From assembly GCF_016863315.1 (NCBI RefSeq), contig NZ_BOOQ01000037.1, forward strand, positions 1 to 64,000: 64,000 bases of DNA, in the 5' to 3' direction. The notes under the pieces were generated by a model. That model was given only the letters and a program-made list of their open reading frames with translations, made no database searches and was not told where the DNA came from. The translations under genes and the position numbers were made by a program. This document shows positions 34,103 to 42,343 of this stretch, one piece after another; position 1 is the stretch's first letter; the number at the start of each line of letters is the position of its first letter. This stretch comes from Planotetraspora silvatica (lineage in GTDB: Bacteria > Actinomycetota > Actinomycetes > Streptosporangiales > Streptosporangiaceae).

Positions 34103-34561
34103 ATGCCCCGATACCTCGCACGCGCCGCGCTCGTCGCCGCGTTGGCCCTCGCCACCGCCTGCGGAGCGACGACGGAACCCGCCTCGCTCTCAGCACTCTC
34201 CTCGGACTCGGCGACGCCCACGCCGGAGACGACGACCGCCGAGGCCGCCGCGCAGCCCACAGACGCGTCCGCCACGCCCACCCCGTCGGCCACTCCCTCG
34301 GCCACCCCGTCCGTCACCCCGCCGGTGAGCAAGAAGACGGCTCCGAAGCCGCAGGTGACGAAGAAGCCGGTCAGAAAGCCGGTGCCGAAGCCGACGAGGA
34401 AGCCGGTACCCAAGCCCGCCAAGAAGCCGCCGGCCGTGCGAGCCGGCGTCCATCCCGGCGCGTTCTGCTCGCCGGAAGGCGCCTACGGCACGACGAGCAA
34501 GGGCACGCCGATGCGCTGCACCTCGCGCGGCCGGGACCAGGCCCGCTGGCGCAGCGCCTGA
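34103..34561 (+). CDS. Small lipoprotein with Thr/Pro and Lys/Pro-rich stalk
   Basis: The 152-residue protein starts with a lipoprotein signal (LVAALALATAC, lipid cysteine Cys20). A Ser/Thr/Pro/Ala linker (about 22-75) follows, then a lysine-proline stalk with repeats of K-K/R-P-V/x-P-K-P (about 76-115). The C-terminal domain HPGAFCSPEGAYGTTSKGTPMRC has two cysteines, a pattern recurring in secreted actinobacterial proteins. GGAGG precedes ATG 34103. The stalk probably spans the cell wall. Confidence 0.8.
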   Translation: MPRYLARAALVAALALATACGATTEPASLSALSSDSATPTPETTTAEAAAQPTDASATPTPSATPSATPSVTPPVSKKTAPKPQVTKKPVRKPVPKPTRKPVPKPAKKPPAVRAGVHPGAFCSPEGAYGTTSKGTPMRCTSRGRDQARWRSA

Positions 34562-34601
34562 GGTCCCCCCGCGCCGGAGCGGGCCGTGGCGGTGCCGGCC
34601 G

Positions 34602-35819
34602 TCATTCGGAGCGGCGAGGCGACAACTCCTCGAGCCCGTTGAGGAGACGGTCGACATCCGAACGGTCGTTGTAGTGGACGAGCCCGGCGCGTACGGCCGA
34701 GCCGGACTCGCGGATGCCGAGAGCCTTGGTGAGCTCCCACGCGTAGCAGTGGCCGTCCCAGACGTTGACCTGCTGGGCCGCGAGGTGCTCGGCTACCTGC
34801 TGCGGCGAGTGCCCGGTCACCCTGAAGTAGGCGGTGGCCGTACGACGGGCGGGTGAGCCGACGAGGTCAACGTAGGGCAGGGACGACAGCCCCTTGAGCA
34901 GGTAGGCGAGCTCGGCCTGTTCGTGGGCCTCGACCGCCGTCATCGAGGTGAGCAGTCGTGCGCGCCGGTCGCCCGTCGCCTCGGAGTCCAGGCCGGCGAG
35001 GTGGTCGACGGCGGCCGCGACCCCGGCCAGGTCCGCGAACGGCGGCGTCCCCGTCTCGAACCGGTCCGGCACCTCGTCCGAGGAGGAGGCGAGCTTGTCG
35101 GGCGAGAGCCGTTCCAGCAGCTCAGGCCGGGCGATGACGGTTCCGATGTGCGGGCCCGACCACTTGTACGCGCTGGTCGCGTAGAAATCCGCGCCGAGCG
35201 CGACCATGTCGATCGGGGTGTGCGGGGTGGCGTGGACGCCGTCGACGTAGGCGAGGGCCCCCACCGCGTGCGCCCGGTCGGTGATCCGCCGGACGTCGGG
35301 CATGGTCCCCAGCACGTTGCTCGCCGCGCTGACGGCCACGAGCCGCGTGCGCTCGTTCACGAGTTCGTCGTACTGGCCGGCGGGCAACTCGCCGCTCGGC
35401 ACCTCGACGGTCGCCCACCGGATGCGGGCGCCGGCGCGGGTCGCCGCCTGCACCCACGGCCTGACGTTCGCGTCGTGGTCGAGCTGGGAGACCACGATCT
35501 CGTCTTCCGGCCCCCAGTCCTTCGCCAGGGCGTAGGCGAACCGGTAGGTCAAGGTGGTCATGTTGGGGCCGAAGACCACGCCGCCCGGGTCGCCACCCAC
35601 GAGGTCGGCGACGGCCTGGCGGGCCTTCGAGACGATCTCGTCGGACCTGGCGCTGGCCGGGAAGGCCCCATGCGTGTTGCCGATGCCATGGGCGTACGCG
35701 GCGCCGATGGCATCGATCACCGGCTGGGGCACCTGGGTGCCCGCGGCCGCGTCCAGCCAGGCATATCCGTCAGAAAGGGCGGGATAGAGAGCACGAATGC
35801 GTGAAATGTCGAGGCTCAT
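34602..35819 (-). CDS. Cysteine desulfurase-like PLP-dependent class V aminotransferase
   Basis: The 405-residue protein is of the SufS/CsdA-like fold: LDAAAGTQVPQPVIDAI near the start, VVSQLDHDANVRPW for the cofactor ring contact, YVDGVHATPHTPID for the PLP aspartate, and Lys219 in ATSAYKWSGPH as the PLP lysine. It belongs to the desulfurase-like group that is not in suf/isc operons, and the loop with the catalytic cysteine of true desulfurases is not evident. Substrate unknown. Confidence 0.87.
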   Translation of the reverse strand: MSLDISRIRALYPALSDGYAWLDAAAGTQVPQPVIDAIGAAYAHGIGNTHGAFPASARSDEIVSKARQAVADLVGGDPGGVVFGPNMTTLTYRFAYALAKDWGPEDEIVVSQLDHDANVRPWVQAATRAGARIRWATVEVPSGELPAGQYDELVNERTRLVAVSAASNVLGTMPDVRRITDRAHAVGALAYVDGVHATPHTPIDMVALGADFYATSAYKWSGPHIGTVIARPELLERLSPDKLASSSDEVPDRFETGTPPFADLAGVAAAVDHLAGLDSEATGDRRARLLTSMTAVEAHEQAELAYLLKGLSSLPYVDLVGSPARRTATAYFRVTGHSPQQVAEHLAAQQVNVWDGHCYAWELTKALGIRESGSAVRAGLVHYNDRSDVDRLLNGLEELSPRRSE

Positions 35820-35964
35820 GTCTCCTGAGTCTCGCTCTCACCCCCGCCGAAGGGAAGGGCGGGGCCGGGCCGCGGCGTCTTCGCCGACGTGGCGGACCAT
35901 GTCTGGTCTGGCGCCTTTCCCGGACGTCCGAGGGACGGGGCGAATACGCGGCATTCGCACCTGT

Positions 35965-35970
35965 TAGTCT
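35965..35970 (+). promoter_or_regulatory. -10 box of a leaderless transcript (SDR gene)
   Basis: TAGTCT ends seven bases before the GTG at 35978, with no ribosome site between them. Confidence 0.55.
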
Positions 35971-35977
35971 CCCGCAC

Positions 35978-36724
35978 GTGAGTGGACGAGCAGTGCTGGT
36001 CACCGGGGCGTCGCGGGGAATCGGACGGGCGGTCGCGACGGCGTTCGCGGCCGAGGGCGATCGCGTCGCCATCCACCATCGGTCCTCGCCGGACCTCGCC
36101 GAAGGCCTGCACGCCGAGCTGCCCGGACAGGGCCACGTGGTCGTCCAGGCCGACATCGCCGACCCCGCCGCGGTACGCCGCATGGTCGACGAGGCCGCCG
36201 ACGCGCTGGGCGGGCTCGACGTCGTGGTCAACAACGCGGGCGTCTTCTTCCACCATGCGATAACCGAGGTCTCCTACGAGGAGTGGCAGACCGCGTGGCA
36301 CGACACCCTCGACATCAATCTCCTGGGCGCGGCCAACGTCGCATGGTGTGCCGTGCAGCACATGACCCGTGGCGGCAGGATCGTCAACGTCTCCTCGCGC
36401 GGCGCCTTCCGCGGTGAGCCGGACAGCCCCGCCTACGGCGCGAGCAAGGCCGGCATGAACGCCATGGGCCAGTCGCTCGCGATCGCCCTGGCTCCGCACG
36501 GCATCACCGTGGGCACCGTGGCGCCGGGCTTCGTCGAGACCGACATGACGAACGAGCACCTCAAAGCGCCGCGAGGCGACGCCATCCGGGCACAGAGCCC
36601 GTTCGGACGGGTCGCGATGCCCGAGGAGATCGCCGCCGCCGTCGTGTACCTGGCCTCGCCCGCGGCCGAGTGGGCCAGCGGCACGATCATCGACTTGAAC
36701 GGCGCGTCCTACCTGCGCAGCTAG
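35978..36724 (+). CDS. Short-chain dehydrogenase/reductase (FabG-like)
   Basis: The 248-residue SDR has the cofactor motif TGASRGIG at 9-16, NNAG at 85-88, and the catalytic set Asn113, Ser140, Tyr153 and Lys157 (YGASK). The end, FVETDMTNEHLKAP, is typical of classical SDRs. The GTG at 35978 is chosen because homology begins there and a TAGTCT box lies just upstream. It is divergent from the desulfurase-like gene. Substrate unknown. Confidence 0.9.
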   Translation: MSGRAVLVTGASRGIGRAVATAFAAEGDRVAIHHRSSPDLAEGLHAELPGQGHVVVQADIADPAAVRRMVDEAADALGGLDVVVNNAGVFFHHAITEVSYEEWQTAWHDTLDINLLGAANVAWCAVQHMTRGGRIVNVSSRGAFRGEPDSPAYGASKAGMNAMGQSLAIALAPHGITVGTVAPGFVETDMTNEHLKAPRGDAIRAQSPFGRVAMPEEIAAAVVYLASPAAEWASGTIIDLNGASYLRS

Positions 36725-36940
36725 GTCCCCTGGCACCGCCTTCGCCCGACGTGGTCCGTACACGCTGGGTGGGTGTCCGCAGGCGGGCGGCTCACGGGCG
36801 ACTGCGACGTTTCACGGGATTCGCCGCCGCGACACGCCTGCCTATGGTCGATGACCTGCGGCCCCACGGCGAATGAATAGTGTCGCGGAGAGTGGTCGCC
36901 CCACTACCTGGCGGCCCCGGACAGATGGGCAGGGCATGTG

Positions 36941-37342
36941 ATGAGCGATCTCGAGAAGCGGATCAGTGCGTACGGCCACGCCGAGACGGTGCGGCGGCTG
37001 GAACAGGAGATCGGGAGCCGCGGTGCGACGATCTACGGACGTGTCGATCACGCCGCCAACGCGGTCTCCGCGGGGATGCGGATGCCGCCGACCGTGGTGC
37101 TGATCTTCGGCAACCCGCGGGGCGGCACGCTGATCATGCAGAGCGCCCCGGCGGCCGCCTACGACCTGCCCCTGAGGGTCCTGGTCCGTGAGGCCGGTCC
37201 GGAGGTGCTGGTCGAGTACCGGCGGCCGGAACTGCTCGCCGCCGCCTTCGGGCTGACCGCCGAGGCGGTCGCACCGCTGCACGTGATCGATGAGATCGTC
37301 CTCGCGGCGACCGCACCGCCTTCGCCTGAGGGCCGGGACTGA
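36941..37342 (+). CDS. DUF302 domain protein
   Basis: The 133-residue protein matches the DUF302 fold: VRRLEQEIGSRGATIYGRVDHAANA, then TVVLIFGNPRGGTLIMQ, then APAAAYDLPLRVLV. Family function is unknown; a ligand-binding role is often suggested. GTG 36938 and ATG 36941 are both possible starts. Confidence 0.87.
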   Translation: MSDLEKRISAYGHAETVRRLEQEIGSRGATIYGRVDHAANAVSAGMRMPPTVVLIFGNPRGGTLIMQSAPAAAYDLPLRVLVREAGPEVLVEYRRPELLAAAFGLTAEAVAPLHVIDEIVLAATAPPSPEGRD

Positions 37343-37489
37343 GCGGAGCCGCCGGGATTCGCCGTGCCCGCACGAACGGCCTGAGCGCGGATCCTGACCG
37401 AAGTCGCGACCCCCTGTGGGGCGGCCAGGGGGAGGCGGGTTGAATACAGAAGTGGCAGGTAGCCGACACGCCGTGACAGGGAGACGGTG

Positions 37490-37567
37490 ATGATCCGAAT
37501 CGACCCACCCGTCCCGATCATGAGCGACGCGGCCAAGAGAGAGCGCGCCGAGACGCTCCTCGGCTGA
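37490..37567 (+). CDS. Putative 25-residue peptide upstream of the AraC gene
   Basis: An ATG with AGGGAG seven bases upstream opens a short frame (MIRIDPPVPIMSDAAKRERA...) that stops eight bases before the AraC start codon. The spacing would couple translation of the regulator to this peptide. It could equally be the stub of a decayed gene. It matches nothing I know. Confidence 0.35.
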   Translation: MIRIDPPVPIMSDAAKRERAETLLG

Positions 37568-37575
37568 CCGGTGTC

Positions 37576-38499
37576 GTGAACGAGACCCACCCGTTCCAGT
37601 CGCTCGATCTCGATCAGAGCGCCTACGCGGACCGTACATTCTGCAGCTGGTACGAGGCCGGCTGGCGGTCGATCCTGCTACGGCGCTTCGACGATCATCC
37701 CGTCGCCGACGACGTCTATCTCCCCCCCACGGACGACCAGCATCTCGTCCTCGTCACCGCGGGCGAATCCACGATCGAGTCGTTCGGGGTGGGCGGCCGG
37801 CGCCGAGCCCAGTACGTCCCGGGGCAGATCGGGCTCACTCCGCCGGGCGTGCCGACCCGGTTGCGATGGCGGTCGGACGTCTCCCCGCGAACACTCCACC
37901 TTCACCTGCCCGCCCGCCTGATGGCCCGCGCCGGGCGGGAGTTGTGGGGGAGCGAGGAGGCCGCGTCGAGCCGGCTGGACGCGCTGGCGCTCACCGATCC
38001 CGTCGTCGAGCAGGTCATGCTGGCTCTGGACGCCGCGGCCGCTGCGGCCATGGACGACCTCTACGCCGAGTCCGCCGCGCACTTCCTCGCCGTCCACTTG
38101 CTGACCCGGCACTGCGGGATGCCCGTCCCGCGATCGTCCCGGCATGAGGACGCCCGGATACGGCAGGCCATCGAGATCATGCGGGACGGCCTGCACCTGC
38201 CGCTGACCTTGACCGACATCGCGAGCCAGGTCTGGCTGAGCACCTTCCACTTCGTGCGGGTCTTCAAGGCGACCACGGGGGAGACCCCGCATCGCTATCT
38301 CACCCGGCTGCGTATCCAGGCGGCGTGCCGGCAACTGGCTCGTGGAACCCGCTCGATCAGTGAGATCGCCCAGATCTGCGGGTTCAGCAGCCCCTCGCAC
38401 CTGTCCGCGGTCTTCACCCGGGAGATGGGGATGTCGCCCTCGGCATACCGTCGCTGCGCCCAGGGACGGGACCCGGGCCTCCACGGGCGGGACGACTGA
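37576..38499 (+). CDS. AraC family transcriptional regulator
   Basis: The 307-residue protein has an N-terminal cupin-like effector domain and a C-terminal double helix-turn-helix at about 205-300 (LPLTLTDIASQVWLSTFHFVRVFKATTGETPHRYL, then ISEIAQICGFSSPSHLSAVFTREMGMSPSAYRR). The start is GTG. It directly precedes the three-gene molybdenum hydroxylase operon, 93 bases away, and most likely controls it. Confidence 0.92.
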   Translation: MNETHPFQSLDLDQSAYADRTFCSWYEAGWRSILLRRFDDHPVADDVYLPPTDDQHLVLVTAGESTIESFGVGGRRRAQYVPGQIGLTPPGVPTRLRWRSDVSPRTLHLHLPARLMARAGRELWGSEEAASSRLDALALTDPVVEQVMLALDAAAAAAMDDLYAESAAHFLAVHLLTRHCGMPVPRSSRHEDARIRQAIEIMRDGLHLPLTLTDIASQVWLSTFHFVRVFKATTGETPHRYLTRLRIQAACRQLARGTRSISEIAQICGFSSPSHLSAVFTREMGMSPSAYRRCAQGRDPGLHGRDD

Positions 38500-38578
38500 A
38501 CGGAGGAGCGCGCGATGACCGCAATTGTTCGACGGTCCGGCGGCAATCCTACGAATGCGCCAGATGGCGGCCTCTGCC

Positions 38579-38584
38579 TAGCGT
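38579..38584 (+). promoter_or_regulatory. Probable -10 box before the 2Fe-2S subunit gene
   Basis: TAGCGT ends eight bases before ATG 38593. GCGCCAGATGGCG, with dyad symmetry, lies just upstream (about 38558) and may be part of an AraC-family operator. Confidence 0.45.
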
Positions 38585-38592
38585 TGAGCGAC

Positions 38593-39114
38593 ATGGGGAG
38601 TTCTGAAGCGACACTCTCGTCCGCCATCCGCACGGAGACGACGTTCACGGTCAACGGCCGGCGCGTGCAGATGGAACTCGACCCGCGCGAGTCGCTGCTC
38701 GACGTACTGCGGGAGCGGCTGGGTCTGACCGGGACCAAGAAGGGCTGTGACCACGGCCAGTGCGGTGCATGCACGGTCCATCTGGACGGGCGCAGGATCG
38801 TGTCCTGCCTGACGCCGGCCGTCCAGGTGAACGGTCAGGCCGTGACCACGATCGAAGGGGTGGCGGCCCCTGACGGGACGCTCCACCCGCTCCAGGAGGC
38901 GTTCATCGACAACGACGCGCTGCAGTGCGGTTACTGCACGCCCGGCCAGGTGATGTCCGGGCTCGCCTGCATCGCCGAGGGCCACGCGGGGGACGACGAT
39001 GAGATCCGTGAGTACCTCAGCGGCAACCTGTGCCGCTGCGGCGCGTACGCCGGGATCCTGGCCGCCGTCCGGGAGACGGCCCGCCGCACGGACTCGCGCG
39101 TGGGGGAGGGCTGA
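38593..39114 (+). CDS. Molybdenum hydroxylase 2Fe-2S subunit (PaoA/YagT-like)
   Basis: The 173-residue small subunit has two [2Fe-2S] clusters: Cys52, Cys57, Cys60 and Cys72 (plant-ferredoxin type, GCDHGQCGACTVHL) and Cys112, Cys115, Cys147 and Cys149 (QCGYCTPGQ, LCRCG). It passes electrons from the molybdenum centre to the FAD subunit. Two starts compete. ATG 38593 fits a leaderless TAGCGT promoter and family length. ATG 38515 has an excellent GGAGGAG site but would add 26 unrelated residues. No Tat signal is visible in either form. Confidence 0.88.
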   Translation: MGSSEATLSSAIRTETTFTVNGRRVQMELDPRESLLDVLRERLGLTGTKKGCDHGQCGACTVHLDGRRIVSCLTPAVQVNGQAVTTIEGVAAPDGTLHPLQEAFIDNDALQCGYCTPGQVMSGLACIAEGHAGDDDEIREYLSGNLCRCGAYAGILAAVRETARRTDSRVGEG

Positions 39115-39117
39115 CCG

Positions 39118-40122
39118 ATGCGACCCTTCAGCTACACGGCGCCCGCCACCGTCGCCGAGGCCGTCGACGTCCTCGCCGCGTCCGGCCCCGGCACGAAGAT
39201 CCTCGCCGGCGGCACCACGCTGTACGACCTGATGAAGCTCGACATCGAGGCGCCTACGGCGGTCGTCGACGTCCACCGCCTCACCGAGCTCGCCGCCATC
39301 GACACGACCGGTCCCGGCGAGTTCTCCTTCGGCGCCGCCGCCCGGATGGCCGACGTGGCCGACGACCCGGTGCTGCGGCGCGACTTCCCGGCACTGGCCG
39401 AGTCGCTGGCCAAGGCCGCCTCCCAGCAACTGCGCAACATGGCCACGGTCGGGGGCAACCTGCTTCAGCGCACCCGTTGCGGCTACTTCCGCGGCGGGCC
39501 GGCGTTCCCGTGCAACAAGCGGGAGCCGGGGAGCGGATGCGCCGCCTTCGGCGGACTCGACCGTGGCCATGCCATCTTCGGCGGCAGTGACACCTGCGTC
39601 GCCACCTATCCGGGTGACTGGGCGGTCGCCCTGCGCGCGTTCGACGCCGTGGTCGACGTCATCGGTCCTCGTGGTGAGCGCACCGTGGCGATCGCGGACC
39701 TCCATGTGGAGCCGGGCGACACTCCGCAGCGGGAGCACACCCTCGCGGGGGACGAGCTCATCGTCCGGATCCGCGTTCCGGTCACGTCCGCCGGCCGTGG
39801 CTCCACGTATCACAAGATCCGCGACCGGGAGTCGTACGCCTTCGCGCTCGTGTCGGTCGCGGCCGGGGTGGCCTTCGACGATCAGGGTGCGGTCGAGGAC
39901 TGCCGTATCGCACTGGGCGGGGTCGCCACCCTGCCGTGGCGGTGCCCGGCCGCCGAAATGGTCCTGACCGGCGAACGGCTGACCGAGGAGTCCGCCCTCC
40001 GGGCCGGTGAGGCGGCTTTCGCGGGCGCCCGCCCGGGAGCCCACAACGTTTTCAAGATCGAGCTTGGCGTCCGCACGGTGGCCGACGCGCTGCGGATCGC
40101 CGGAGAGCGAGCGGTCCGATGA
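39118..40122 (+). CDS. Molybdenum hydroxylase FAD subunit with extra 4Fe-4S site (PaoB/YagS-like)
   Basis: The 334-residue medium subunit has FAD-binding motifs KILAGGTTLYDLMK (27-40) and MATVGGNLLQRTRC. An inserted loop carries Cys121, Cys132, Cys141 and Cys160, the layout of the additional [4Fe-4S] cluster in periplasmic aldehyde oxidoreductase PaoB. It begins three bases after the 2Fe-2S gene and overlaps the next gene by ATGA, so all three are translationally coupled. Confidence 0.9.
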   Translation: MRPFSYTAPATVAEAVDVLAASGPGTKILAGGTTLYDLMKLDIEAPTAVVDVHRLTELAAIDTTGPGEFSFGAAARMADVADDPVLRRDFPALAESLAKAASQQLRNMATVGGNLLQRTRCGYFRGGPAFPCNKREPGSGCAAFGGLDRGHAIFGGSDTCVATYPGDWAVALRAFDAVVDVIGPRGERTVAIADLHVEPGDTPQREHTLAGDELIVRIRVPVTSAGRGSTYHKIRDRESYAFALVSVAAGVAFDDQGAVEDCRIALGGVATLPWRCPAAEMVLTGERLTEESALRAGEAAFAGARPGAHNVFKIELGVRTVADALRIAGERAVR

Positions 40123-42296
40123 ACGCTCCCACTCGGCGGGTCGACGCCCACGACAAGGTCACCGGTACGGTCCGCTACGGGGCGGACTTGACGTCTCCGA
40201 ACCTCGCGCACGCCGTGTTCGCCGTCTCCACCGTCGGCAAGGGCCGCGTCGTGAACATCGACACCGCCGCCGCCGAGGCCGTTCCCGGCGTGCTGATGGT
40301 TCTGACCCGCGTCGACGCGTCCGAACTGGGCTCGCCCGGCTTCGTCATGGGCGGCGGCTACGGCTTCCAGAGCCTGCAGCCGTTGCTCGACGACCGCATC
40401 GCCTATCGCGGGCAACCCATCGCCCTTGTGGTGGCGGACACGCTCATCGCCGCGACCGAGGCGGCGAACCTCGTCCGCGCTGACTACGAGGTCGAGCCGA
40501 TCGCGGTGGGTCTCGACGCGGAAGCCGCCGAGACACTCGTCCAGCAGGAGGCCATCCCGCTGCCGTTCCTCGCCGACATCGTCATGGGCGACGCCGACGC
40601 CGCCTTCGCCGAGAGCCCGGTGCGGATCGAGGCGACCTACGACCTGCCTCAGCAGCACCAGGTGCCGATGGAGCTGATCGGCGGCGTGGTGGGCTGGCGC
40701 GGCGAGACGCTGGTGGTGCACGAGGGCACGCAGAACGCCGGCGCGCTGCGCGGTGGCCTGGCCCGGCAACTCGGCCTCGACCCCGCGAGGATCGAGATCA
40801 TCTCTCCCTACACGGGAGGCGGGTTCGGCCAGAAGAACTCCCTCCAGCCCCACGTGGGGCCACTCGCCCTGGCCGCACGCCGGCTCGGCCGGCCGATCAA
40901 GTTCGTCATGCCCCGGACTCAGACGTTCCATCAGGCCAGCTTCCGGCCGGCGAGCCGCCATCGCGTACGGCTCGGCGCCGACGAGACGGGCCGGCTGCTG
41001 GCCGCCGTCCACGAGGTGGACCAGCAGACCTCCCGGCACGACCTGTTCCCCGCCATATACACCGAGATCACCAGTCGTCTCTACGGAATCGAACACTTCC
41101 GGGGCCGCCAGCGCCTGATCCGCACCGACGTGCAGACTCCCGGCTTCATGCGTGCTCCGTTCGAGCACCCCGCCGCGTTCGCGTTCGAGTCGGCCGTCGA
41201 CGAGGTCGCCTACGCCCTGGGGCAGGACCCCGTGGCGCTGCGCCTGGCCAACGACGCCGACGTCGACCCGGTCACCGGCCAGCCCTTCTCGTCCCGGCAT
41301 CTCGCCGAGTGCCTGCGGCGCGGGGCCGACATGTTCGGCTGGGCCGGCCGTACCCCCGAGCCCGGTTCGATGCGCGGGGCGGACGGAACGCAGGTCGGCT
41401 GGGGCGTCGCGTCCGGTGCCTACCCCGCTTCAGTCGCCCCGGCCGTCGCCCGGTTGTCCGCCGCCGCGGACGGAAAGGTCACCGTCGGGGTGGACGGCCA
41501 CGAGATGGGCCAGGGCATCCGCACCGCGATCGTCCGGCTGGTCTCCGAAGACCTGTCCATCGCGGCCGAAGACGTGATCGTGTACGTCGGCGACACCAGG
41601 GTCGCGCCGCAACATCTCACCGCCGGCTCGTGGGGTACGGCCACGGCGCTGCAGGCCGTCCACGCCGCGCTGCGCGACCTGCGCAAGCGCCTCGACGTGG
41701 CGGACTCCGATCCCGTCGACGTGGAGGCGGCGGTCGCGGCGACCGGGCAGGCGGCGGTCGACGTGGAGGCGACCACCGTCGCACCAGGGCAGCCACCCGA
41801 GATCATCGAACAGTCGCGCGCGGGACTGGTCGCCTTCGCCGGCCCGGTCTACCCCGGCTTCACCGCCTTCAGTTTCATCGCGCACTTCGCCGAGGTGCGG
41901 ATCGAGCCGACGACCCGGCGCATCCGGGTTCCGCGCGTGGTCAGCGTGGTCGACTGCGGCAGGGTCGCCAGTCCGGTGACCGCCGTGAGCCAGGTCCGCG
42001 GCGCCGTGGTGTGGGGAATCGGGGGGGCGTTGCGGGAACGGAGCGAGGTCGACCCCCGATACGGAGGGTTCGCCAACGCGACCATGGAGGAGTATCCGAT
42101 TCCGGTCAACGCCGACATCGGCGAGGTCGAGGTCGGTTTCGTGGACGAGCCTGACCCGCTGCTGAATCCGGTCGGCGTCAAGGGCCTCGGCGAGGTGTCC
42201 ATGGTGGGCGTGGCCGCGGCCATCGCGAACGCCGTCTTCCACGCCACAGGCCGGCGCCACCGACGGTTGCCGATCCGTATCGAAGACGTGCTCTGA
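40119..42296 (+). CDS. Molybdopterin-binding large subunit (xanthine dehydrogenase/PaoC family)
   Basis: The 725-residue catalytic subunit has the substrate-side motif TGGGFGQKN, the cofactor-binding GHEMGQGIRTA and the catalytic Glu692 in GVKGLGEVSM. These indicate an enzyme that hydroxylates aldehydes or N-heterocycles at a Mo-cytosine-dinucleotide centre. With the two upstream subunits it forms a PaoABC-like complex. The molybdenum-cofactor chaperone usually found next (PaoD/XdhC type) is absent here. Confidence 0.9.
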   Translation: MNAPTRRVDAHDKVTGTVRYGADLTSPNLAHAVFAVSTVGKGRVVNIDTAAAEAVPGVLMVLTRVDASELGSPGFVMGGGYGFQSLQPLLDDRIAYRGQPIALVVADTLIAATEAANLVRADYEVEPIAVGLDAEAAETLVQQEAIPLPFLADIVMGDADAAFAESPVRIEATYDLPQQHQVPMELIGGVVGWRGETLVVHEGTQNAGALRGGLARQLGLDPARIEIISPYTGGGFGQKNSLQPHVGPLALAARRLGRPIKFVMPRTQTFHQASFRPASRHRVRLGADETGRLLAAVHEVDQQTSRHDLFPAIYTEITSRLYGIEHFRGRQRLIRTDVQTPGFMRAPFEHPAAFAFESAVDEVAYALGQDPVALRLANDADVDPVTGQPFSSRHLAECLRRGADMFGWAGRTPEPGSMRGADGTQVGWGVASGAYPASVAPAVARLSAAADGKVTVGVDGHEMGQGIRTAIVRLVSEDLSIAAEDVIVYVGDTRVAPQHLTAGSWGTATALQAVHAALRDLRKRLDVADSDPVDVEAAVAATGQAAVDVEATTVAPGQPPEIIEQSRAGLVAFAGPVYPGFTAFSFIAHFAEVRIEPTTRRIRVPRVVSVVDCGRVASPVTAVSQVRGAVVWGIGGALRERSEVDPRYGGFANATMEEYPIPVNADIGEVEVGFVDEPDPLLNPVGVKGLGEVSMVGVAAAIANAVFHATGRRHRRLPIRIEDVL

Positions 42297-42343
42297 GGTC
42301 CCGGGCCGAGCCACATCGATCACGGTCGTGGTAGGCATGGCAC

